Assembly (NCBI RefSeq): GCF_003611695.1
Contig: NZ_RAWE01000015.1
Coordinates: forward strand, 1 to 64,000
Direction: 5' to 3'
DNA: 64,000 bases
Source: Corallococcus carmarthensis
GTDB lineage: Bacteria > Myxococcota > Myxococcia > Myxococcales > Myxococcaceae
The position numbers and the translations under genes are program-made. Of this stretch, positions 52,053-61,103 are shown piece by piece. The notes under the pieces are model-generated. The model had not been told where the DNA came from and searched no databases. It was given only the letters and a program-made list of their open reading frames with translations. Numbering within the stretch: position 1 is the first letter of the stretch; the number at the start of each line of letters is the position of its first letter.

Positions 52053-52076
52053 CGCCCCCTCCCTTCGGAGGGGGCG
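52053..52076. promoter_or_regulatory. Perfect 10-bp tetraloop hairpin upstream of the cytochrome gene
   Basis: CGCCCCCTCC (52053-52062) pairs perfectly with GGAGGGGGCG (52067-52076) around a CTTC loop, 64 bases before ATG 52141. It is followed by no T-run. It could be a leader RNA structure or a terminator of a short leader transcript. Confidence 0.4.
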
Positions 52077-52140
52077 ATGTCCTGGCGGCGGCTGGTAATT
52101 CCGACTGTGCAGTTCTTCCCTGCTCCCCCAGGAGGTCCCC

Positions 52141-55026
52141 ATGGTCCGCATCCCGCAAGTGGGCATGAGCAAGAACCGGTGGCGCGCCCGAGCCGGTCTG
52201 CTGTGCGCCGCCGTGTCGCTGTTCGCCTCATCCCGTGCCGCTGCCCAGGCGCCCTCGTTCATCGAGTTCGAGAGCGCGCACGTGCGTCCGTTGGCCCTCT
52301 CTCCCGACGGGACGAAGCTGTTCGCCGTCAACACGCCGGACAACCGCCTGGAGGTCTTCAACGTCACCAGCGGGGGCCTGTCGCTCGCCGCCGAGGTCCC
52401 GGTGGGGCTGGAGCCGGTGTCGGTCGCCGTGCGCGGCAACACCGAGGTCTGGGTGGTCAACCACCTGTCCGACAGCATCAGCGTGGTGAGCGTGAGCGGC
52501 ACGCCGCACGTGGTGCGCACGCTGCTCGTGGGTGACGAGCCGCGCGACGTCGTGTTCGCCGGCGCCAACGGCTATGCGTTCATCTCCACCGCGCACCGGG
52601 GCCAGCAGCGCACGGATCCGTCCATCGCGTCCGTGCCCGGCGCGGGGGATCCGCAGCTCATCACGCCGGGCGTGGGCCGCGCGGACGTCTGGGTCTTCAA
52701 CCCCGCCGCGCTGGGGACGACGCTGGGCGGGACGCCCGTCCGCATCCTGACGCTCTTCGGCGACACGCCGCGAGGCCTCGCCGTCAGCCCGGACAAGAAG
52801 ACGGTCTACGCGGCCATCGCGCAGTCCGGCAACCGCACGACGACCATCAACATGGACAGCGTGTGTGACGGCTTCGGCAGCGCGGGCGTGTGTCTGGTCC
52901 AGCCGGACACGTTCCCGTGGGGCAACAACCTCTTCCTGGGCGGCCTGCCCGGTCCGTCCACGAACGCCGAGGGCGCGAAGGCGCCGGAGACGGGCCTCAT
53001 CGTCAAGTGGAACAGCAGCCTCAGCCGCTGGGAGGACACGCTCGGCCGCAACTGGAACAACGGCGTGCGCTTCAACCTGCCGGACAAGGACGTCTTCGCC
53101 ATCGACGCGGACGGCCTGCAGCAGAAGGCGTTCTACACGGGCGTGGGAACGACCGTCTTCAACCTGGCCACCAACCCGAAGACGGGCGTGGTGTACGCGA
53201 CCAACAGCGACGCCAACAACCTCACCCGCTTCGAAGGTCCCGGCGCCTTCGGTGGCAGCACGGTGCAAGGCAACATCGCGAAGATGCGCATCACCGTCAT
53301 CAAGGGGACGGCGGTGACGCCGCGCCACCTGAACAAGCACCTCGACTATTCGAAGCTGGCCGGCTCCCCCGGCTTCGACCCCACGGCCCGCAACCACAGC
53401 CTCTCCACCCCCACGGAGATGGCCATCTCGGGTGACGGCGCGAAGCTGTACGTGGCCGCGTTCAGCTCCAGCAAGGTCGGCGTCTTCGACACCGCGGCGC
53501 TGGAGGCGGACACCTTCAACCCCCGGACGGCGAGCGCCAACTACATCCCGGTGAGCGGCGGCGGTCCCAGCGGCCTGGTGCTGGACGAGGCGCGCAACCG
53601 GCTCTACGTGATGACCCGCTTCGACAACGCGGTGAAGGTCATCGACCTCGCCACGAAGAGCCAGGTGGCCTCGGCGGCGCTCTACAACCCCGAACCCGAC
53701 TCCGTCGTGCAGGGCCGCCCGTTCCTCTACGACGCGAACTTCTCCTCGGCCAACGGCGAGGCCTCCTGCGCCAGCTGCCACATCTTCGGCGACAAGGACG
53801 AGCTCGCCTGGGACCTGGGCAATCCGGACGATGGGGTGACGACCAACGCCATCGACAAGCGCCTCGCGAGCAGCCTGGAGATTGGCGCGTTCCGTCTGCT
53901 CACCGGCCACCCGAGCTCGGACATCAACGGCACCGGCAACCAGAACTCCTTCCACCCGATGAAGGGGCCCATGACGACGCAGACCCTGCGCGGCATGTCC
54001 ACCTCGGGCGCCATGCACTGGCGCGGAGACCGTTCCACGGGCTTCTTCGGCAGCGGTGCGTACGACGAGGCCCTGTCGTTCAAGAACTTCGTCGTCGCCT
54101 TCCCGGGGCTGCTGGGCCGCGCGGATCAGCCCACCGAGGCGGAGATGAACAAGTTCACGAACTTCCAGCTCCAGGTGCAGCTGCCGCCGAATCCCATCCG
54201 CAACCTGGACAACTCGCTCACCTCGACGCAGGCGGCCGGCCGCGACTTCTTCTTCGGAAGCCGCCGCGTGGACGGCCTGGCGATTGGCACCAACACCGGC
54301 TTCAACTGCAATGGCTGTCACACCATTGACGCCGCGCAGGGCTTCTTCGGCACCGACGGCCACTCCAGCTTCGAGGGAATCAGCCAGATCATGAAGATTC
54401 CCCACGTGCGCAACATGTACACGAAGGTCGGCATGTTCGGCTTCCCGGACAACAGCTTCTTCCAGCACCCGGACACCGGGCCCACGGGAGACCAGATCCG
54501 CGGCTTCGGCTTCACGCACGACGGCGCGGTGGACACGCTGTTCCGCTTCTTCAGCGCCATCGTCTTCTCCAACACCAGCATCGGTGGGCCGCTGGTGGGC
54601 TTCCGCAACGACACCGACCGCCGTGGCGTGGAGGCCTTCATGATGGCGGCGGACTCCGACCTGGCGCCCATCGTGGGTCAGCAGGTGACGCTCACGGCGA
54701 CGAACGCCTCCGTGGTGGGAGCGCGCATCGACCTGCTGCTCGCGCGTGCGCAGGCGCCGTTCGTGTCGAAGGTGCTCGGCGGCTCCACGTATGAGGCCGA
54801 CCTGGTGGCGAAGGCCGCCATCGGCACCCGCGTGAAGGGCTTCCTGTTCGACCGCGTGGCGGGCACGTGGAAGCCCGACGACGGCACCGCCAACCTCACC
54901 ACCGCGGCCTTGCGCGCGCTGGCGAACACGCTGGGCCAGGAGGTGACCTTCACCGCGGTGCCTCCGGGCTCCGGCACGCGCATCGCGCTGGACCGGAACC
55001 TGGATGGCAGGCTCGACGGCCAGTAG
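52141..55026 (+). CDS. Exported YVTN-type beta-propeller with two c-type haem sites
   Basis: A 961-residue exported protein (signal cleaved around residue 35). Residues ~40-500 are YVTN/NHL-like propeller repeats: VRPLALSPDGTKLFAVNTPD, PVSVAVRGNTEVWVVNHLSD, DTPRGLAVSPDKKTVYAAIA. The C-terminal third has two haem sites, CASCH (543-547) and CNGCH (723-727), as in di-haem cytochrome c peroxidase/MauG-like proteins; Met and His axial ligands are expected nearby. The whole layout suggests an electron-transfer enzyme or redox sensor on the surface. AGGAGGTCCCC precedes ATG 52141. It is divergent from the LuxR-type regulator and ends in a strong terminator. Confidence 0.85.
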   Translation: MVRIPQVGMSKNRWRARAGLLCAAVSLFASSRAAAQAPSFIEFESAHVRPLALSPDGTKLFAVNTPDNRLEVFNVTSGGLSLAAEVPVGLEPVSVAVRGNTEVWVVNHLSDSISVVSVSGTPHVVRTLLVGDEPRDVVFAGANGYAFISTAHRGQQRTDPSIASVPGAGDPQLITPGVGRADVWVFNPAALGTTLGGTPVRILTLFGDTPRGLAVSPDKKTVYAAIAQSGNRTTTINMDSVCDGFGSAGVCLVQPDTFPWGNNLFLGGLPGPSTNAEGAKAPETGLIVKWNSSLSRWEDTLGRNWNNGVRFNLPDKDVFAIDADGLQQKAFYTGVGTTVFNLATNPKTGVVYATNSDANNLTRFEGPGAFGGSTVQGNIAKMRITVIKGTAVTPRHLNKHLDYSKLAGSPGFDPTARNHSLSTPTEMAISGDGAKLYVAAFSSSKVGVFDTAALEADTFNPRTASANYIPVSGGGPSGLVLDEARNRLYVMTRFDNAVKVIDLATKSQVASAALYNPEPDSVVQGRPFLYDANFSSANGEASCASCHIFGDKDELAWDLGNPDDGVTTNAIDKRLASSLEIGAFRLLTGHPSSDINGTGNQNSFHPMKGPMTTQTLRGMSTSGAMHWRGDRSTGFFGSGAYDEALSFKNFVVAFPGLLGRADQPTEAEMNKFTNFQLQVQLPPNPIRNLDNSLTSTQAAGRDFFFGSRRVDGLAIGTNTGFNCNGCHTIDAAQGFFGTDGHSSFEGISQIMKIPHVRNMYTKVGMFGFPDNSFFQHPDTGPTGDQIRGFGFTHDGAVDTLFRFFSAIVFSNTSIGGPLVGFRNDTDRRGVEAFMMAADSDLAPIVGQQVTLTATNASVVGARIDLLLARAQAPFVSKVLGGSTYEADLVAKAAIGTRVKGFLFDRVAGTWKPDDGTANLTTAALRALANTLGQEVTFTAVPPGSGTRIALDRNLDGRLDGQ

Positions 55027-55050
55027 CTGACAGCTGTTCGTGGCCCCCCT

Positions 55051-55090
55051 GCCCCGCTTCTCCGGTGACCCCGGGGAGGCGGGGCTTTTT
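55051..55090 (+). terminator. Rho-independent terminator after the cytochrome gene
   Basis: A 13-bp stem with two mismatches (left arm 55051-55063, right arm 55073-55085) is followed by TTTTT at 55086-55090. This is the only clear hairpin-plus-T-run in the window; the convergent helicase gene ends 20 bases further on. Confidence 0.75.
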
Positions 55091-55110
55091 CGCGCCGTGA
55101 AGCAGGAGCG

Positions 55111-56379
55111 CTACGGCTTGCGCTTCGGGGGAGGGGCAGCGGCGGCGGCGGCTTCGCGCAGCTTGTCCTTCTTGCTCTTGCGCCGGCCCTTCACGCCGCC
55201 GTTCGGATCCAGCGCCGGTGCGGCGGGCCCGGCCGTCTCCACCGGTTCGAATCCGGCCACCTGCTCTCGCGCGACGGTGAGGTGGTTCCGCTTCTCGATG
55301 AGACGGAAGTGGGCCTCGGTGTCCGCGCTGACGAAGCTGATCGCCACGCCCTGTTCGCCCGCGCGCCCCGTGCGGCCGATGCGATGCACGTAGTCCACGG
55401 TAGAACGGGGCAGGTCGTAGTTCACGACCGCGGGCAGTCCCACGATGTCCAGGCCGCGTGCGGCGACGTCGGTGGCAACGAGGACGCGCACGCGCTTCGC
55501 CTTGAAGTCCGCGAGCGCCTGCGTGCGGGCCCCCTGGCTGAGTTCTCCGTGCAGCGACGTCGCGGTGATGCCGGCGCGGTTGAGCTTCAACGCGACATGG
55601 TCCGCCGCGTAGCGGCTGGCGACGAAGGTGAGGACATGGGACCACGCGTGGGTTTCCAGCAGGTGCCTCAGGAGCATCGTGCGCCGGGGCACATCCACCT
55701 GGATGGCCCGCTGGGCGATGAGGTCCGCGGAGGGCAGCCCCCCGTCATCGACGTCGATGCGCGTGGGCTCATGCAGGAGCCGCTCCGCGAACGTGCTCAC
55801 CGCGGGCGGGAACGTGGCGGAGAACAGCAGGTTCTGGCGGCGCGCGGGCAGGAGCGCGAGCAGGCGGTTGAGCTCGTCGGCGAAGCCCAGGGAGAACAAC
55901 CGGTCGGCCTCGTCGAGCACCAGCGTCTCCACCTGGCCCAGCCGGAGTGCGTTCTGCTCCACGAGGTCCAGCGCGCGGCCCGGGGTGGCCACGACGACGT
56001 CCGCGCCGCCTCGGAGCGCCAGCATCTGCGGGTTCGCGGAGACGCCGCCGACCGCGAGGCAGGTCTTCAGCGGCTTCTTCAAGTGACGGCCATACCGCTG
56101 GAGGGAGTCGACGATCTGGGCGGCGAGTTCCCGCGTAGGGACCAGGATGAAGGCCCGCACCGGCCGGACCGCTCCACCCGGGCGCGCCCGCAGGGCCTCC
56201 AGGATGGGCAGCAGGAACGCGGCGGTCTTCCCCGAGCCGGTCTTCGCCGAAGCCTGGACGTCGCCGCCGCGCAGCACCACGGGAATGGTCGCGCGCTGCA
56301 CCGGCGTGGGTTCGTCGTATCCGAGTTCGGCCACGGCGCGGGTGAGCGCGTCCGACAGGCCGAGCGAAGCAAAGGTCAT
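55111..56379 (-). CDS. DEAD-box RNA helicase (RhlE-like)
   Basis: A 422-residue DEAD-box helicase. Visible motifs: Q motif around PTPVQRATIPVV, motif I ASAKTGSGKT (43-52), PTRELA, GG, ATPGR, DEAD (157-160 in VLDEADRLFSLGF), SAT, and the C-terminal HRIGRTGRAGEQGVAIS. Residues ~350-422 form a basic tail (GRRKSKKDKLR) ending in PPPKRKP that probably binds RNA. It unwinds RNA duplexes in ribosome assembly or mRNA decay; the length and tail suit the RhlE-type. ATG 56379 starts MTFASLGLSDALTRAV, the expected N-terminus. Confidence 0.92.
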   Translation of the reverse strand: MTFASLGLSDALTRAVAELGYDEPTPVQRATIPVVLRGGDVQASAKTGSGKTAAFLLPILEALRARPGGAVRPVRAFILVPTRELAAQIVDSLQRYGRHLKKPLKTCLAVGGVSANPQMLALRGGADVVVATPGRALDLVEQNALRLGQVETLVLDEADRLFSLGFADELNRLLALLPARRQNLLFSATFPPAVSTFAERLLHEPTRIDVDDGGLPSADLIAQRAIQVDVPRRTMLLRHLLETHAWSHVLTFVASRYAADHVALKLNRAGITATSLHGELSQGARTQALADFKAKRVRVLVATDVAARGLDIVGLPAVVNYDLPRSTVDYVHRIGRTGRAGEQGVAISFVSADTEAHFRLIEKRNHLTVAREQVAGFEPVETAGPAAPALDPNGGVKGRRKSKKDKLREAAAAAAPPPKRKP

Positions 56380-56506
56380 GGGAGGGGAGCCTTGGGGTGG
56401 CACGACACGCCGGGAGCCTATCCTGCCCCGGCGCCACCCGCGCGGTCGCATGCGCGTGCAGGGCGGGTAGACCGAACGGCGCCCGCCCCGGGAACGCCCT
56501 GGAGCA

Positions 56507-57418
56507 TCAACGTGAGGTCAGGGTCGCGCTCCATTGCTTGACCATCAGGTCGATGAAGCGCCGCACCTTCGCCGGCAGGTGCCGTTTGCTCGGGTAGATC
56601 GCCATGATCGGGACGAACTCCGTCTCGCAGGATGGCAGCAGCGCCTTGAGCCGCCCGCTCTCCAGGTCCTGGTCGACCAGGAAGCTGGGGAGGTAGGCGA
56701 TGCCCAGTCCCGCGACGGCCGCGTCCCGGATGGCCTCACCACTGTCGAGCCGCAGGCGGCTTCGTCCCTCCACCTTCACCGGTGAGCCGCCCTTCTGGCG
56801 CAGATACCAGGGCTGTCGTCGCGTCCGGCTGCTGAAGACCAGGCACTCATGCGCCGCGAGCTCCTCCAGCGTGCGGGGTTCACCGCGCGCCTCCAGGTAG
56901 GCAGGCGCGGCGCAGACGAACACCGGGTGCCGAGCCACGACCCGGGAAACCAGACGTGTATCGGCGCTGGACGCATTGATGCGCACGGCCAGGTCGTAGC
57001 CCTCCTCGATGATGTCCGTGACGCGATCGGTGAAGCTCACCTCCGCCTGCACCTCGGGCCAGGTCCGCAGATAGTCCCGCAGCAAGGGGAGGACGTGCAG
57101 CTTGCCGAACGCGGCGGGCAGGGTGAGCCGCAGCACTCCTCGCGGAGTGCCGGTGTGCTGCCCGACGCTGGCTTCCGCGTCGTCCAGGGCCGCCAGGACT
57201 TGGAGGCAATGCTCATGGAAGACGCGGCCCTCGTCGGTGAGGCTGAGCTGACGCGTCGTGCGGTTGAGCAGGCGCACCCCCAGGCGGGATTCCAATCGGG
57301 CCAAGGCCTTGCCAGCCGCCGAGCGAGTCAGGCCGAGAGCCTGCCCACCGCCCACGAAGCTGCCCGCGTCCACGACGGCCATGAAGGCGAAGATCTCATC
57401 CAGCTGGGCGCGTTTCAT
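56507..57418 (-). CDS. LysR-type transcriptional regulator
   Basis: A 303-residue LysR-type regulator: N-terminal winged helix-turn-helix (LDEIFAFMAVVDAGSFVGGG then RSAAGKALARLESRLGVRLL) and an effector-binding domain (LHVLPLLRDYLRTWPEVQAE, then YDLAVRINASSADTRLVSRV). This is the CrgA/YhaJ-like subgroup. ATG 57418 is the start that opens the DNA-binding domain. It is divergent from a RidA-family gene, the typical pairing of a LysR regulator with its target. The inducer is unknown. Confidence 0.92.
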   Translation of the reverse strand: MKRAQLDEIFAFMAVVDAGSFVGGGQALGLTRSAAGKALARLESRLGVRLLNRTTRQLSLTDEGRVFHEHCLQVLAALDDAEASVGQHTGTPRGVLRLTLPAAFGKLHVLPLLRDYLRTWPEVQAEVSFTDRVTDIIEEGYDLAVRINASSADTRLVSRVVARHPVFVCAAPAYLEARGEPRTLEELAAHECLVFSSRTRRQPWYLRQKGGSPVKVEGRSRLRLDSGEAIRDAAVAGLGIAYLPSFLVDQDLESGRLKALLPSCETEFVPIMAIYPSKRHLPAKVRRFIDLMVKQWSATLTSR

Positions 57419-57523
57419 CGATGGCGATCCATTGTAGTGAGCGCATCGCCGGAGAGGGGAACGCCGTTCGTCAATGGCCCCGGTATATGAGCCCGGCACT
57501 CACCTCCCCTCTGGAGCTCATCC

Positions 57524-57928
57524 ATGCCCGTGACCCTGCTCAACCCCGACGGAATCATGAAGCCCGACGTGTACCGGCAGGTGGCGATCGCCACCGGCAC
57601 CCGGCAGGTGCACATCGCGGGACAGGTCGCGTACGACGCGGAGGGCCAGCTCGTCGCACGCGGGGATCTGGCCGGACAGGTGGCGCAGGCCTACCGCAAC
57701 GTCGCCATCGCCCTCGCCGCGGCCGGGGCGACGTTCAACGACGTCGTTCGCCTGACGATCTACGTGGTCGACTGGAAGCGCGAGTTGATGCCCGACTTCC
57801 TCGCCGGCATCGAGCAGGTCGCCAAGGAGTTGCGGATTGCACCGGCGCCAGCATCCCTGATCGGGGTCTCCGTGCTCTTCGAGCCGGGCGTCCTGGTCGA
57901 GATTGAAGCCACGGCGGTCGTGGACTGA
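57524..57928 (+). CDS. RidA-family protein lacking the catalytic arginine
   Basis: A 134-residue RidA/YjgF-family protein (GTRQVHIAGQVAYDAEGQLV, then VVRLTIYVVDW and VEIEATAVVD). In enamine/imine-deaminating RidA the conserved Arg follows a Pro-Ala pair (PARSCVEVA). Here the matching stretch reads PASLIGVSV, so that Arg is Ser. The protein therefore probably lacks the classical imine deaminase activity and belongs to a RidA subgroup of other function. It is divergent from the LysR gene, 105 bases apart, and probably under its control. TCTGGAG precedes ATG 57524. Confidence 0.85.
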   Translation: MPVTLLNPDGIMKPDVYRQVAIATGTRQVHIAGQVAYDAEGQLVARGDLAGQVAQAYRNVAIALAAAGATFNDVVRLTIYVVDWKRELMPDFLAGIEQVAKELRIAPAPASLIGVSVLFEPGVLVEIEATAVVD

Positions 57929-58045
57929 GCCGCTGCCTGCACGGTGCGCGCGGACCCAGGTCACCCCCAAGCCAGATGCCCCAGGAAACGTGGCTCGACC
58001 TGGGTACGCTTGACGTCACGTTCGCGGCAGCGCTCTCGTCATCGC

Positions 58046-58459
58046 ATGAAAGCAGCCCTCTCATTGCTCGTAAGCGCAGCCATTACCCTCGCCTCTGCTC
58101 AAGCACTCGCCCAGGAGCGCGGGAATGATCTGCTCAACGGCAAGCCTCCTCCCACGGGCACCGGGATGCTTGTCGCCGGCAGCATCATGACCGGCGTGGG
58201 GGCGGTCAACCTGCTCACCTCGCCCCTCTGCAAGACCAGTCTGATTCCCCGCGACACGCAGGACGTCTGCCTGGGTTCCTCCCTGGCCATCGGCGGCGTC
58301 CTCGCGGCCGTGGGCGTCCCGCTCCTGCTCGTGGGAGTCAGCCGCCACAACACCTACGTCGATTGGAAGCGGCAACACCGCACCCTCGCCGTGCTCACCG
58401 ACGTCGGCGTCGCGCCGACTCAAGGCGGGGCCGCGCTCACGTGGAGCGGCTCGTTCTAG
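58046..58459 (+). CDS. Small exported membrane-associated protein, unknown
   Basis: A 137-residue protein: signal residues 1-22 (ASAQALA), then a polar Gly/Pro stretch and two hydrophobic segments, TGMLVAGSIMTGVGAVNLLT and LAIGGVLAAVGVPLLLVGVS, which may form a helical hairpin in the membrane. Two Cys lie between them. No family recognised. The frame upstream from 57944 has no good start signals. It is convergent with the next gene, 16 bases away. Confidence 0.55.
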   Translation: MKAALSLLVSAAITLASAQALAQERGNDLLNGKPPPTGTGMLVAGSIMTGVGAVNLLTSPLCKTSLIPRDTQDVCLGSSLAIGGVLAAVGVPLLLVGVSRHNTYVDWKRQHRTLAVLTDVGVAPTQGGAALTWSGSF

Positions 58460-58475
58460 GGATTGGCCCTCCAGC

Positions 58476-59468
58476 TCAACCGGAGCGGCGGCGCCGCGAC
58501 TTCGCGCGGGGGTGCGGCGACTTCGCGCGCGGCGGCTCCTTGACGGACCTGGGGGCCGGAGGCGTCCGGGCAAGGTGGAGCATCTGGTAGAGGCTCAGCA
58601 GCATCATCGTCACCGCGCGGGACGCATCCGGAGCAGTAGACGCTTCGGCCGCCGCGTCCTTCGGGATCCTGGGGAGCCAGGTCTCCTCCAACCGGATCCG
58701 GAGCCGGAGCTGCTCCCCGGTGATGCGCAGCCGCTGGAGCTGCGCGCCGGGCGGAAGGCGCACTGCCTCCAGGGCCCGGTCCTGTGTCAGCGCCGCGAGT
58801 TGGGGGTGCCGCTTCGCCTTCACGCGCAGCCGGGCCTCCAGGAACAGCGTGTCGTACTCCTTGGTCCGCGTGCGACGCCGGGGCCCGTTGGGGCCATGGT
58901 CCCTGACCTTGATCCTGCGGCGCTCCACCGCGCTCAGCCGCAGGTGCGCGCCATCCGCCAGCCGCGTCTCCAGCAGGAGCCACGGATCCAGCACATCCGG
59001 CGAACCCTTCCTCCCGGGCCCCAAGCGATACAGGCTCGAACCCGGGCCCTCGGGACGGGGGTCGGGGCGAAATCGCAGGCGCACGGACGTGTCCGGTGCG
59101 AGGTCCGCCTTGAGGCGCTCAAGCACGTGGATGACCAGCGCCGGCCTGCGATTCGGATCGTCGCCACGGTGGCCGAACGCGTGGAAGACCGTGGAGACCA
59201 GGCTTCGCACCCACAGCGCGGCCGCCAGCCCGACAAACAGGACTCCCGCCACGACGGACAGGGCGCCCTCGACGGTGCCAGCAAACCACACGCACAGGAT
59301 GAGGCCCACCCACTGCAGAAAGGCCCCCACCAGGACCCTCATGCGGCTCCAGAAGCGACGGGCCTTCTGGACCTCCGAGAGCGCGCGCAGGGAACTCATC
59401 AGGCCCGCCATGGGCGCATCGAGGACCAGGGCGTTCAACGCCGGGTCGATGCCATCACCAGACGCCAT
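58476..59468 (-). CDS. Membrane protein with basic C-terminal tail, unknown
   Basis: A 330-residue protein. Residues ~45-95 hold two transmembrane helices (FLQWVGLILCVWFAGTVEGA and ALSVVAGVLFVGLAAALWVR). The rest is cytoplasmic and Arg-rich: ALVIHVLERLKADLAPDTSV, then RTRTKEYDTLFLEARLRVKA, and a basic tail RAKSPHPRAKSRRRRSG that could contact nucleic acid or phospholipid. No family recognised. ATG 59468 gives the topology above; upstream frames are Arg/Gly noise. It is divergent from an APC permease, 66 bases apart. Confidence 0.55.
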   Translation of the reverse strand: MASGDGIDPALNALVLDAPMAGLMSSLRALSEVQKARRFWSRMRVLVGAFLQWVGLILCVWFAGTVEGALSVVAGVLFVGLAAALWVRSLVSTVFHAFGHRGDDPNRRPALVIHVLERLKADLAPDTSVRLRFRPDPRPEGPGSSLYRLGPGRKGSPDVLDPWLLLETRLADGAHLRLSAVERRRIKVRDHGPNGPRRRTRTKEYDTLFLEARLRVKAKRHPQLAALTQDRALEAVRLPPGAQLQRLRITGEQLRLRIRLEETWLPRIPKDAAAEASTAPDASRAVTMMLLSLYQMLHLARTPPAPRSVKEPPRAKSPHPRAKSRRRRSG

Positions 59469-59534
59469 GGGGAACTTCCTTCCGGAATGGGCATGTTCGG
59501 CGGCAGGCATGCTAGCCGATATGCTCGGCGCCCC

Positions 59535-60938
59535 ATGAGCCCCTCCCCTCCCCAGGATGATGCCAGCGCCCGTCCGGCCGAACCTCGTGACGGCTACGCG
59601 CGACGCGTCGGCCTCTTCTCGGGGGTGATGCTCGTCATTGGCGGCATCATCGGCTCGGGCATCTTCCTCAACCCGGCCATCGTCGCGCAGCGCGTGCACA
59701 CACCCGGGCTCACCCTGGGCGTGTGGTTGCTTGGCGGCATCGTCGCGCTCATCGGCGCCTTCATCTACGGGGAGCTGGGGCAGCGCAACCCCAAGGCGGG
59801 CGGCAGCTACGTCTACCTGCGCGATGCCTTTGGCCCGCTGCCCGCGTTCCTCAACGCGTGGGGATTGATGCTCATGATTGCCACCGGGGCCATTGCCGCG
59901 GTGGCCGTCACCTTCGCCAACTACACCCTCGCGCTCACCGGCCTGGGGCCCGGCTTCCGGTTCCCCCTCTCCGTCGGCGCCATCCTCCTGCTGTCCGGCG
60001 TGAACTACTTCGGCGTGCGCCCCGGAGCGCTCACGCAGAACGTCTTCACCGTGCTCAAGCTGCTGGCGCTCGCGGTGCTCGTGGGCGCGGGCCTCCTGCT
60101 TGAAAGCCCTCATCCCGCGGTGGTGGAGGCCGTCGCCGCTCCCCAGGCGCCCGACTCCCTGGTGCTCGCGATGGGGGCCGCGCTCGTCCCGGTGCTGTTC
60201 AGCTACGGCGGGTGGCAGCAGACGAACTTCGTGGCCGAGGAGATGGTCGACCCCGAGCGCAACCTGCCGCGCGCCCTGTTGCTCGGCGTCATCGGCGTGG
60301 TGACGGTGTACCTGCTCGCGAACCTCACCTACCTGCGCACGCTTGGCGCGGCGGGGCTCGCGGCGAGCAGCGCCCCGGCGGCGGACGCGCTCGGCCAGCT
60401 GATTGGCCCCGCGGGCCGCACATTCATCACCGCGGGCGTCGCCCTCTCCACCTTCGGCTTCCTCAACCTCGTCATCCTCGTCTCGCCGCGCGTCTACCAG
60501 GCCATGGCCGCGGATGGACTGTTCTTCCCCTGGATGGCCCGGCTGCACCCGCGCTACCGCACGCCCTCCAACGCCATCCTCTTCCAGGCGGCCTGGGCCA
60601 TCCTCCTCACGGGCACGGGCACGTACGGCGAGCTGCTCGACTCCGTCGTCTTCGCCGACTGGCTGGTCTTCGGCGCCACCGCCGCGACGCTGTTCGTCTA
60701 CCGCGCGCGCGAGCGCCAGGGGCTGGTGCCCCGCGCCGCGTACCGGGTGCCTGGCTATCCCGTCACCCCGCTCCTCTTCATCGCGGCCGCGCTGTACGTG
60801 TTGCTGGGCTCGACGGCCTCCAACCCGCTCAACGCGCTCAAGGGAACGGTGCTGCTCGGCGCGGGCGTGCCCGTGTTCCTGTACTGGCGCCGGCGCACGC
60901 GGCGGACAGAGGCCCCGCCGGCCCTGGGCGCTCCGTGA
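59535..60938 (+). CDS. APC-family amino acid permease
   Basis: A 467-residue permease of the APC superfamily with twelve predicted membrane segments. The first begins GVMLVIGGIIGSGIFLNPAI, where GSGIF is the family's substrate-binding helix break. YGELGQRNPKAGGSYVYLRD follows, with the conserved glutamate and GGSYVY loop, and GGWQQTNFVAEEMVDPERNL matches the E-(D)PxRN loop of these carriers. It imports an amino acid or related solute with H+. The specificity cannot be told. ATG 59535 is the start; upstream in-frame sequence is shadow. Confidence 0.9.
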   Translation: MSPSPPQDDASARPAEPRDGYARRVGLFSGVMLVIGGIIGSGIFLNPAIVAQRVHTPGLTLGVWLLGGIVALIGAFIYGELGQRNPKAGGSYVYLRDAFGPLPAFLNAWGLMLMIATGAIAAVAVTFANYTLALTGLGPGFRFPLSVGAILLLSGVNYFGVRPGALTQNVFTVLKLLALAVLVGAGLLLESPHPAVVEAVAAPQAPDSLVLAMGAALVPVLFSYGGWQQTNFVAEEMVDPERNLPRALLLGVIGVVTVYLLANLTYLRTLGAAGLAASSAPAADALGQLIGPAGRTFITAGVALSTFGFLNLVILVSPRVYQAMAADGLFFPWMARLHPRYRTPSNAILFQAAWAILLTGTGTYGELLDSVVFADWLVFGATAATLFVYRARERQGLVPRAAYRVPGYPVTPLLFIAAALYVLLGSTASNPLNALKGTVLLGAGVPVFLYWRRRTRRTEAPPALGAP

Positions 60939-61103
60939 CCTGAAGCAACCCCATCGGGGGCGGTCCCTGCCCGGGACGCAAAGCCAGAACTTCGAGGCAT
61001 ATCCATCACTCCTCCCCCAGGCTCCCGACACCGGTTGCCATTGGCCTGTAGGCTCACGGAGCGCGACGCAATGCCGCGTCACGCTTTGTCCCCAGGAGAC
61101 CCT

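Noticed and set aside
52228..54519. Open frame of 763 codons on the minus strand opposite the propeller/cytochrome gene
   Set aside because: It is antisense to a gene with strong motifs (signal peptide, two CxxCH sites), has no ribosome site and no domain. GC-rich third positions keep such frames open.
57419..57523. Promoter with TATATG near 57484 for the RidA gene
   Set aside because: The TATATG box has no acceptable -35 at the proper spacing, and no clear LysR T-N11-A box stood out.
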